A stretch of 10,027 nucleotides of DNA. It comes from Chloroflexi bacterium UBA6019. Its GTDB lineage: Bacteria; Chloroflexota; Dormibacteria; Dormibacterales; Dormibacteraceae. Location of the stretch: assembly GCA_002427995.1 (NCBI GenBank), contig DIZV01000115.1:1-10027 (forward strand). Direction: 5' to 3'. The position numbers and the translations under genes were made by a program. The notes under the pieces are model-generated. The model was not told the DNA's origin. It saw only the letters and a program-made list of their open reading frames with translations, and made no database searches. Shown here piece by piece: positions 1-5,532 of this stretch; position 1 is the stretch's first letter, and every line of letters starts with the position of its first letter.

Positions 1-254
1 TCGGACCGCCCGGCGAGCGGGCGCAACATTTCCGCTCCCCGCTCCGCGGTCCGGCCGTACGCGCCGCCATGGAACGCGAGCCAGCCGGCGCCCCACAGTC
101 CGCGGCACCGCACTTCCACCGGACAATCGGCGGCGGCGGCGGCGAGCGCCGCGTCGACGGCGTTGCCCCCCGCGCCGAGCACCTCGAGCGCCGCCTCGGT
201 CGCCAGCGGGTGGCTTGTCGCGACCATTCCTCCGGTGGCCACCGAGGGGGACAT
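1..254 (-). CDS. Gamma-glutamyltransferase-like protein, N-terminal part (runs off window)
   Basis: Reading the minus strand from an ATG at 254 gives 84 codons open to the window edge. Residues 9-12 (GMVA), 15-20 (HPLATE) and 29-36 (GGNAVDAA) match the conserved N-terminal block of the gamma-glutamyltransferase (GGT, Ntn-hydrolase) family, which transfers or hydrolyses gamma-glutamyl groups, classically of glutathione. Downstream of this block the match weakens: where GGTs usually have a glycine-rich GxGG stretch, this protein has GLWGAGWLAFH. The conserved block starts almost at the first residue, so there is no room for the signal peptide that secreted GGTs carry. The catalytic threonine lies beyond the window. 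An AAAGAG stretch 5 nt before the ATG is a plausible ribosome site; an in-frame GTG at 260 is an alternative start. The gene begins 40 bp after the pstA stop on the same strand, so it may be the last cistron of the pst operon. Family assignment is fairly sure, substrate unknown. Confidence 0.72.
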   Translation of the reverse strand, partial: MSPSVATGGMVATSHPLATEAALEVLGAGGNAVDAALAAAAADCPVEVRCRGLWGAGWLAFHGGAYGRTAERGAEMLRPLAGRS

Positions 255-294
255 CTCCACTCTTTCGAGCTTAATGCGCGCGCCGCTCCCGCTG

Positions 295-1143
295 CTAGAG
301 CTTGCCGGCGAGGCTCAGCTGGCGACGGAGGGCGAAGCGGCTGCCGAGGTTGACGGCGAGGACCAGCAGCACCAGCACCAGGGCGGCTCCCCAGGCGGTC
401 TGGTTGAGGTCGTCGTAGGGAGTCAGCGCGTCGTGGAAGACGATCAGGGTGAGTGAGGACATCTGGTGGGTTGGATCGAGGTTGAAGAAGCGGTTGCCGA
501 GGGTGGTGAAGAGGAGTGGCGCCGTCTCCCCGGCGGCGCGGGCCACGGCCAGCAGAGCGCCGGTGATGACGCCCGGGGCGGCAGCGGGCAGGACCAGTTG
601 GAGGGAGACCCGCCAGCGGGGCAGGCCGAGCGCGAGGCCCGCCTCGCGGAGGCCGTTCGGGATCAGGGTCACCGACGCCTCGGTGGTGCGGATGACGACC
701 GGCAGCATCAGCACGGCGAGGGCAATCGACGCGGAGACGGCTGAGAAGTGGTGGAAGGGCGCCACGAAGAGCGCATAGGCGAAGAGGCCGATGGCGATTG
801 AGGGCGCGCCGACCAGCACGTCCGCCGCGAGCCTGACCCAGCCGGCGAGCCGGCCATGGCCGTACTCGGCGAGGTGGACGCCGCCCAACACCCCGACCGG
901 GATCGCGAGTAGCGATGCCAGCCCGACCATGATCGCGGTGCCCGCTATGGCGTGCTCGATGCCCCCGCCCGGGATGCCCGGCGGCCGCTCGATGTTGGTG
1001 AAGAAGGAGAGGTGTTCGACTGCCGGAAGGCCCCGCGCGACGGTGTACGAGAGCACCAGGCCGAGGGGGATCAGCGCCAGCAGCGCGGTCAGGTAGACCG
1101 CCGCCCGTGCCAGCGCGTTGACCGCCAGCCTTCGTTTGTTCAC
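295..1143 (-). CDS. pstA: Phosphate ABC transporter permease PstA
   Basis: This 282-residue inner-membrane protein is one of the two permease subunits of the high-affinity phosphate importer PstSCAB. It starts at GTG 1143, which overlaps the pstC TGA stop in a GTGA junction, so translation is probably coupled to pstC. The frame stays open far upstream as antisense to pstC, but only the part from the GTG has membrane-protein character. TM1 spans roughly residues 14-36 and TM2 64-90, with further hydrophobic segments around 106-127, 137-150, 190-212 and 255-275. The cytoplasmic EAA loop that docks onto PstB is visible from residue 165 (REAGLALGLPRW) and is followed by LPAAAPGVITGALLAVARA and GETAPLLFT, both typical of PstA. 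Length is normal for the family. It pairs with PstC just upstream. Confidence 0.95.
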   Translation of the reverse strand: MNKRRLAVNALARAAVYLTALLALIPLGLVLSYTVARGLPAVEHLSFFTNIERPPGIPGGGIEHAIAGTAIMVGLASLLAIPVGVLGGVHLAEYGHGRLAGWVRLAADVLVGAPSIAIGLFAYALFVAPFHHFSAVSASIALAVLMLPVVIRTTEASVTLIPNGLREAGLALGLPRWRVSLQLVLPAAAPGVITGALLAVARAAGETAPLLFTTLGNRFFNLDPTHQMSSLTLIVFHDALTPYDDLNQTAWGAALVLVLLVLAVNLGSRFALRRQLSLAGKL

Positions 1144-2042
1144 GGACGGGCGTCGGCGCTTGCGCGCAGGAGCAGCTGAGCCGACAGGTTGACGGTCAGG
1201 GTGACTCCGATCAGCACCACGCCCAGCTCGACCAGGGCGGCGGTGTGGAGAGGGGCCGTGGCCTCGGTGAATTCGTTGGCGATCACGGCGGCGAGGGTGT
1301 AGGCGGGCTCGAAGAGGGCGGGTGAGATCTGGGCCCGGTTGCCGATCGTCATCGTCACCGCGATCGTCTCGCCCAGCGCGCGACCGAGGGCGAGCACGAC
1401 GGCCCCGAAGATGCCGGCCCGTGCGGCCGGAAGGATCACTCGCCAGGTCGTCTCCCACCAGGTGGCGCCGAGCGCGACCGACGCCTCCCGGAGTCCGCCG
1501 GGCACCGCGCGGATCACCTCGCGGGAGATCGAGGCGAGGGTGGGAAGGACCATCACAGCGAGGATCAATCCGGCGGTGAAGAGGCTGGTCGGACGGGCCG
1601 TGCCGGAAAAGAGGGGAAAGCTGCCGAAGCGGTTGTTGAGCGGGGTCTCCAGAGCCTTGAACACGAAGGGACCCATCACGAACAGCGCCCAGAGCCCATA
1701 GACGACGCTCGGGATTGCCGCCAGCAGCTCGACTGCGATTCCGATCGCGCCGCGCAGGCCGGCCTGACCGGGCTCGGCCAGGAAGAGGGCCACGCCGATC
1801 CCGACCGGGATCGCGATCACCAGCGCGATCGAGGCGCTGGCGACGGTGCCGTAGATGTAGGGAAGGGCGGCGAAATTGAGGGACACGGGGTTCCAGACCC
1901 GGCCGGTCAGGAAGCCGGGGCCGAAGTGGACGATCGCTGGCCAAGCCTGCTGGACCAGCACCGTCACGATCAGCAGCAGAGCCAGCGGCGCGAGCAGGCC
2001 GGTTCCGCCGGTCAGGATGCGGAAGCGGTCGGCGCGGACCAA
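1140..2042 (-). CDS. pstC: Phosphate ABC transporter permease PstC
   Basis: This 300-residue membrane protein is the second permease of the PstSCAB phosphate importer. Hydrophobic segments sit near residues 14-32, 62-88, 103-125, 155-172, 210-228 and 265-288, giving the usual six helices. The EAA loop reads GGLREASVALGATWWETTWRVILPAA and is followed by LGRALGETIAV, a PstC hallmark. The start is inferred to be TTG at 2042, only 2 bp after the phoB stop codon. No strong Shine-Dalgarno precedes it, so initiation probably depends on ribosomes finishing phoB. Its own stop overlaps the pstA start by 4 bp. In many bacteria pstC directly follows pstS; here it follows the response-regulator gene, with pstS divergent more than 3 kb away. 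The product is secure; the exact start is less so. Confidence 0.94.
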   Translation of the reverse strand: MVRADRFRILTGGTGLLAPLALLLIVTVLVQQAWPAIVHFGPGFLTGRVWNPVSLNFAALPYIYGTVASASIALVIAIPVGIGVALFLAEPGQAGLRGAIGIAVELLAAIPSVVYGLWALFVMGPFVFKALETPLNNRFGSFPLFSGTARPTSLFTAGLILAVMVLPTLASISREVIRAVPGGLREASVALGATWWETTWRVILPAARAGIFGAVVLALGRALGETIAVTMTIGNRAQISPALFEPAYTLAAVIANEFTEATAPLHTAALVELGVVLIGVTLTVNLSAQLLLRASADARP

Positions 2043-2044
2043 TA

Positions 2045-2785
2045 TCAGCTGGAGGTCTCGACCGTCTCGGCGTGGCGGTCGAGACGGTAGCCGGAGCCCC
2101 GAACGGTGACGATCTCGAACGGAGCGACGCCGGCGAATTTCTCCCGCAGCCAGCGGATGTGAACGTCGACGGTCTTGCTCTCGCCGCTGAAGCTCTCGCC
2201 CCAGACCTGCTGCAGGAGCTGGCCGCGCGACTGCACCCGGCCGGGGTTGGCGATGAGGTGGGAGAGGAGGTCGAATTCGCGCGCGGTCAGCCGCGTCTCC
2301 AGACCGTTGAGGGTCACCCGCCGGGCGGCGCGGTCGATCGAGAAGTTGCTGATGGTCTCCCGCTCGGGGAGAGATCGCTCGGCCTCGCTCCGGCTCCGGC
2401 GGAGGACCGCGTTGACCCGGGCCACGACTTCGCGGACCGAGAAGGGCTTGGTGATGTAGTCATCGGCACCCAGCTCGAGGCCGACGATCTTGTCAACCTC
2501 CGCGTCCCGGGCGCTGATCATCAGGATCGGCACGCGGCTCGTCTTGCGGAGAGCCCGGCAGAGCTCGAGGCCGCCCATTCCGGGGAGCATCAGGTCGAGC
2601 AGGATCAGGTCCGGCTTGCCGCTCCGCGCCGCACGGAGCCCGCTCGTCCCGTCGCTCGCCTCGAGGACGGCGAACCCGGCCGCGGTCAGGTGGTACTTCA
2701 GCATGTCGCGGATGCCCTCGTCGTCCTCGACGATGAGGATCCGGGCGAAGCCGGCCGCGAGCGGTGTGCTGGGGGAGGCGGTCAT
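2045..2785 (-). CDS. phoB: Phosphate-regulon response regulator (PhoB/RegX3 type, OmpR family)
   Basis: A 246-residue two-component response regulator. The receiver domain covers about residues 14-130: acidic pocket E20-D21-D22, phospho-accepting D64 in LLDLMLP, switch residue S91 in MISARD, and K113 in YITKPFS. The winged-helix DNA-binding domain covers about 145-236, with the typical LTAREFDLLSHLIANPGRV and the recognition-helix region TVDVHIRWLREK followed by VRGSGYRL. Placement between phoU and pstC, with phoR in the same cluster, identifies it as the phosphate regulator; PhoB, PhoP and RegX3 are names for the same role in different phyla. It is the obvious candidate to bind the 11-bp repeat arrays at 4320-4348 and 5429-5457, which would make it autoregulated through the pstB promoter. 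The ATG at 2785 overlaps the phoU stop (ATGA), implying translational coupling. Confidence 0.93.
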   Translation of the reverse strand: MTASPSTPLAAGFARILIVEDDEGIRDMLKYHLTAAGFAVLEASDGTSGLRAARSGKPDLILLDLMLPGMGGLELCRALRKTSRVPILMISARDAEVDKIVGLELGADDYITKPFSVREVVARVNAVLRRSRSEAERSLPERETISNFSIDRAARRVTLNGLETRLTAREFDLLSHLIANPGRVQSRGQLLQQVWGESFSGESKTVDVHIRWLREKFAGVAPFEIVTVRGSGYRLDRHAETVETSS

Positions 2786-3441
2786 CCGAGCTCCACAACC
2801 TGGCCCGTCTCGAGGAAGACGATGTCTTCGGCAACGTTGGTGACCCGGTCTCCGATCCGCTCCAGGTTGTGAGCCACCAGCATCAGGGTCACGGCCCGCA
2901 GCGCGCCATCGCTGTCGGTGCCCTTGGCGACCTCCTCGATGATGTCGTCGAAAACCCGGTGGTAGAGCCGGTCGATCTCGTCATCGCGGGCCGCGACGTC
3001 ACGGGCCCGCGGTTCGTCCTGCTCGATCAGGGCGTCCAGGATGTCGTGGACCTGCTCGATCGCCAGCTCGCCCATCAGCCCGAATTCCGCCCTGAGCGTG
3101 CGGTCGGGGAGGCCGCAGAGGGTGCTCGTCATGCGCGCGATGCGGACGGCGTAGTCGCCCATCCGCTCCACCTCGGAGGCGATGTAGAGGATGGCCATCA
3201 GGTTGCGGAGATCGCGTGCGACCGGCTGTTGGGTGGCGATCACGATCATCGACTGCTCCCGGATCTGGCGAAAGCTTTCGTTCATCGCCTGGTCCTCGCG
3301 GCGGACCTTCTCGGCCAGGGTCCGGTCCCGCCGGCGAAGTGCGTCGATCGCGTCCGCGATCTGGGACTCGAGCAGGCCCGCCATCCGCAAAAGGGATTCA
3401 CGTAGCTCTCGGAGCTCGAGCTCAAACTGCTCTCTGGCCAT
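2782..3441 (-). CDS. phoU: Phosphate signalling protein PhoU
   Basis: A 219-residue all-helical cytoplasmic protein with two tandem PhoU domains (about residues 5-105 and 118-212), the usual length for the family. Each repeat carries the metal-binding E/DxxxD-type signature: E92-R-M-G-D96-Y and E194-R-I-G-D198-R. In characterised bacteria PhoU links the PstSCAB transporter to PhoR and keeps the kinase in its phosphatase state when phosphate is plentiful. The gene lies 12 bp after pstB and overlaps phoB by 4 bp, so transporter ATPase, signal relay and response regulator are made from one message. The role matters more than usual here because the PhoR partner has no evident membrane anchor, so contact with the transporter may depend on PhoU. 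The ATG at 3441 has only a weak ribosome site. Confidence 0.94.
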   Translation of the reverse strand: MAREQFELELRELRESLLRMAGLLESQIADAIDALRRRDRTLAEKVRREDQAMNESFRQIREQSMIVIATQQPVARDLRNLMAILYIASEVERMGDYAVRIARMTSTLCGLPDRTLRAEFGLMGELAIEQVHDILDALIEQDEPRARDVAARDDEIDRLYHRVFDDIIEEVAKGTDSDGALRAVTLMLVAHNLERIGDRVTNVAEDIVFLETGQVVELG

Positions 3442-3453
3442 CTGAAAATTAAC

Positions 3454-4296
3454 TCAGCCGAAGCGCCCGGTGATGTAGTCCTCGGTCCGGCGGTCGCGCG
3501 GGCGGTTGAAGAGCTCCACGGTCGGCCCGACCTCGACCAGCTCGCCGCACCGGTCTTCGGCGTTCATCAGCATGAACGCGGTGTAATCGGCCACCCGAGC
3601 GGCCTGCTGCATGTTGTGGGTCACGATGACGATCGTGTAGTCCCGCGCCAGCCGGTGGATCAGGTCCTCGATCTTCAGGGTCGCGATCGGGTCGAGAGCG
3701 GAGCAGGGCTCGTCCATCAGGATCACCTCGGGCTGGACGGCAAGGCAGCGAGCGATCGACAGCCGCTGCTGCTGGCCGCCCGAGAGCCCGGTCGCGGGCT
3801 CATCGAGTCGATCTTTGACCTCGTCCCAGAGCGCCGCGCCCTCGAGGCTTTCGCGCACCGCCGCCTCGATCCGCGGCCGCTTCCAGCCGAGCAGCCGGGG
3901 GGCGAAGACGACGTTGTCGCGGATCGACATCGGGAAGGGGCTGGGGCGTTGGAAGACCATCCCCACCCGCTGCCGCAGTTCGAGCAGGCGGGTGGTCCTG
4001 AGCACGTCCTCGCCATCGATCAGGACTCGGCCCTCGGCCCGGCCGCCGGGGACCAGGTCGTACATCCGGTTCAGCATCCGTAGCAGCGTCGACTTGCCAC
4101 ACCCGGAGGGGCCGATGAGGGCTGTGACACGCTTTTCGGGGACCTCGAGGTTGACGTCTCGGAGGGCCCGAAAACGGCCGTAGAAAAAGCCGGCGTCCTC
4201 GATCGTCACCTTCGCCGGTCCGCCGCCGGCCAGCGCCCGGAGCTCAGGCCGCGGCACCACCGATCCCGGCCGGCGTTTGGAATCCACGTCAGCCAC
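3454..4296 (-). CDS. pstB: Phosphate ABC transporter ATPase PstB
   Basis: The cytoplasmic ATPase that powers phosphate import through PstC and PstA. Counting from GTG 4296 (280 residues): an N-terminal extension of about 28 residues, an aromatic FFYGRFRAL stretch that stacks the adenine, Walker A GPSGCGKST at 62-70, the Q-loop Q116, the ABC signature LSGGQ at 171-175, Walker B VILMDE at 191-196 and switch histidine H227 in VTHN. LRMLNRMYDLVPG after Walker A is typical of PstB rather than other ABC ATPases. A TTG one codon upstream (4299) could also serve. I prefer GTG because the -10 TACCCT at 4310-4305 puts the transcription start at about 4298-4296 and leaves no room for a Shine-Dalgarno, so the gene is probably read leaderless. 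The gene is preceded by a three-unit Pho box, which makes it the first gene of the inducible part of the operon. Confidence 0.93.
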   Translation of the reverse strand: MADVDSKRRPGSVVPRPELRALAGGGPAKVTIEDAGFFYGRFRALRDVNLEVPEKRVTALIGPSGCGKSTLLRMLNRMYDLVPGGRAEGRVLIDGEDVLRTTRLLELRQRVGMVFQRPSPFPMSIRDNVVFAPRLLGWKRPRIEAAVRESLEGAALWDEVKDRLDEPATGLSGGQQQRLSIARCLAVQPEVILMDEPCSALDPIATLKIEDLIHRLARDYTIVIVTHNMQQAARVADYTAFMLMNAEDRCGELVEVGPTVELFNRPRDRRTEDYITGRFG

Positions 4297-4304
4297 CAAA
4301 TCGC

Positions 4305-4310
4305 AGGGTA
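4305..4310 (-). promoter_or_regulatory. Candidate -10 element for pstB
   Basis: TACCCT on the minus strand fits the TAnnnT -10 pattern of high-GC bacteria. It begins 9 nt after the last Pho-box unit (ending at 4320), the same distance as in front of pstS. A start site about 7 nt further on falls on the pstB start codons, predicting a leaderless message. There is no -35 hexamer; the Pho box would replace it, as in PhoB-activated promoters. Confidence 0.5.
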
Positions 4311-4319
4311 GGCCTCGGC

Positions 4320-4348
4320 AGGTTAAGCGCGGGTTATCCGGAAGTTAT
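4320..4348 (-). promoter_or_regulatory. Three-unit Pho box upstream of pstB
   Basis: On the minus strand three 7-bp units follow each other at exact 11-bp steps: ATAACTT (4348-4342), ATAACCC (4337-4331) and TTAACCT (4326-4320). Direct repeats with an 11-bp period are the known layout of PhoB, PhoP and RegX3 sites, and TTAAC resembles the Bacillus PhoP core TTAACA. The array spans the phoR stop codon (4347-4345) and the short phoR-pstB gap. The middle unit is identical to the middle unit of the pstS array. Binding by the PhoB encoded at 2045-2785 is inferred. Confidence 0.72.
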
Positions 4349-5382
4349 GGCTCCGCCGGGAGCGCGAGGGCGAACACCTGACCCCCGCCCTCGGCGGCGC
4401 TGGTCCAGACTCGGCCGCCCATCAGGAGCACCAGGTGCTTGGTGATGGCGAGGCCGAGACCGCTGCCCGGCATCTCGCGCGACCGCGAGGGGTCGACCTT
4501 GTAGAAGCGCTCGAAGATGCGGTCCCAGTGCTCCGGCGAAATCCCCGGCCCGTGGTCGCGGACGCTGACCACGTACTCGCCGTCGAGCAGCTGCCCGCGG
4601 ACCTCGACCACCTCGCCGGCCGGCGAGAACTTGGCGGCGTTGTCGACCAGGTTCGCCAGCGCTTGGGCGACCTTCTCGCGGTCGGCGTGAAGGAGTAGCC
4701 CGGGATCGACCTCCACCTTCACCTCGCGCTCGACCGCGATCCGCCGGCCGACCTCGACCACCAGCTCGGCAAGGTCGAAACGCGACCGGCGAAGAGCCCG
4801 CTTGCCGGCCTCGATCTCGGCCAGTTGACGAAGGTTGTCCACGATCGCCGCAAGGTGATCTGCCTCCTTCAGAGCGCGTCCGGCGAAGCGCTTGCGGGCG
4901 GCCTCGGTCAGCTCGCCGCCGAGGCTCTCGGCCGCCAGGCGAAGCGAGGTGATCGGGGTCCGCAGCTCGTGCGAGAGGTTGGCGACGAACTCCTGCCTCA
5001 CAGTCTGCAGCCGGCGCAGCTCGGTGAGGTCGGCGAGGAAGGCCACCACCTCCCCGGCTTGGAGCCCGGGGACCACGGTGACCTCCAGGGTCGCGGGGCG
5101 GTGAACCAGCCGGATTTCGGCGTGAAGGTCGCCGCCGTGGCGGATGGCCGCCTCCACCCGGAGCTCTCGGGTCAGGATGATGAGGCTGTCAGGCAGCTGC
5201 TCGGGGGCGATCTCGAAGAAATCGCGAGCCGCGCGGTTCGCCTTCAGGACCAGCATCCTCGGGTCGAGGACCAGGGCCATGAGAGGAACCTCCTCGAGCA
5301 GCGCGTAGCTGCTGAGACCCGCTCCTGCCGGCACCTCGGCAACGGCCCGGCGGTGGCCCCCGCCGAAAGGGTTCCAGCTCAC
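4345..5382 (-). CDS. phoR: Phosphate sensor histidine kinase PhoR/SenX3 type, no visible membrane segment
   Basis: A 345-residue histidine kinase, the likely partner of the PhoB encoded two genes further on. Residues 25-120 look like a PAS domain (LLEEVPLMALVLDPRMLVLKAN at its start). The dimerisation/phospho-acceptor helix carries H138 in FVANLSHELRTPITSL. The ATP-binding domain shows the N box (NLVDNAAKFSP, N244 and N248), the G1 box DHGPGI at 276-281, an F box around ERFYKVD, and the G2 box GSGLGL at 306-311. Most PhoR and SenX3 proteins begin with one or two transmembrane helices. Here the first 25 residues are polar and glycine-rich and no hydrophobic run long enough to cross a membrane is present, so the protein is probably cytosolic or held at the membrane by partners. 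The start is GTG at 5382, 7 nt after a TATACT -10, with no Shine-Dalgarno, suggesting a leaderless transcript. A longer N-terminus is unlikely because upstream DNA is promoter-like. Confidence 0.9.
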   Translation of the reverse strand: MSWNPFGGGHRRAVAEVPAGAGLSSYALLEEVPLMALVLDPRMLVLKANRAARDFFEIAPEQLPDSLIILTRELRVEAAIRHGGDLHAEIRLVHRPATLEVTVVPGLQAGEVVAFLADLTELRRLQTVRQEFVANLSHELRTPITSLRLAAESLGGELTEAARKRFAGRALKEADHLAAIVDNLRQLAEIEAGKRALRRSRFDLAELVVEVGRRIAVEREVKVEVDPGLLLHADREKVAQALANLVDNAAKFSPAGEVVEVRGQLLDGEYVVSVRDHGPGISPEHWDRIFERFYKVDPSRSREMPGSGLGLAITKHLVLLMGGRVWTSAAEGGGQVFALALPAEP

Positions 5383-5389
5383 GGCGCGG

Positions 5390-5395
5390 AGTATA
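5390..5395 (-). promoter_or_regulatory. -10 element of a leaderless phoR promoter
   Basis: TATACT on the minus strand differs from the TATAAT consensus at one base. It ends 7 nt before the GTG start of phoR, so transcription should begin at or next to the start codon. No TTGACA-like -35 lies 16-18 bp upstream. The nearby Pho box faces the other way, so phoR expression may be basal rather than phosphate-induced. Confidence 0.5.
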
Positions 5396-5428
5396 TGGCT
5401 CGTTCGGCGCCGAGCTCGGCGGGCAGAT

Positions 5429-5457
5429 TTAAGCCGCCCATAACCCCACCTTAACCG
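5429..5457 (+). promoter_or_regulatory. Three-unit Pho box upstream of pstS
   Basis: Three units repeat at exact 11-bp steps on the plus strand: TTAAGCC (5429-5435), ATAACCC (5440-5446) and TTAACCG (5451-5457). It mirrors the array before pstB in unit sequence, number, spacing and distance (9 nt) to a TAnnnT -10. It lies in the divergent phoR-pstS region but is oriented toward pstS. By analogy with PhoB/PhoP/RegX3 promoters, phosphorylated PhoB would bind here and recruit polymerase in place of a -35. Confidence 0.75.
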
Positions 5458-5466
5458 GGTTGTTCG

Positions 5467-5472
5467 TAGCTT
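5467..5472 (+). promoter_or_regulatory. Candidate -10 element for pstS
   Basis: TAGCTT fits TAnnnT and begins 9 nt after the last Pho-box unit, matching the pstB promoter. It predicts a start near 5479 and a leader of about 54 nt, which leaves room for the AAGGAG ribosome site at 5516-5521. Confidence 0.5.
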
Positions 5473-5481
5473 GCTAGCGAG

Positions 5482-5506
5482 GGTCCGGCAGGACCGGGCC
5501 TCGGTC
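5482..5506 (+). promoter_or_regulatory. Overlapping small hairpins in the pstS leader
   Basis: GGTCC (5482-5486) can pair with GGACC (5491-5495) over a 4-nt loop. Alternatively GACCG (5492-5496) can pair with CGGTC (5502-5506) over a 5-nt loop. The two share the GACC arm and exclude each other. The first would begin only about 3 nt from the predicted 5' end of the mRNA, where hairpins often protect messages from decay. Both are short and may be chance in GC-rich DNA. Confidence 0.25.
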
Positions 5507-5532
5507 AGAACCAGGAAGGAGCAAGCATCGAA

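Noticed and set aside
1144..1944. Upstream extension of the pstA frame (minus strand) as a longer protein
   Set aside because: The extension is arginine- and proline-rich antisense-type sequence lying entirely within pstC in another frame. PstA homology begins at the GTG 1143.
2072..3405. Long plus-strand frames opposite phoB and phoU
   Set aside because: Antisense shadows of well-conserved genes, without ribosome sites or recognisable motifs.
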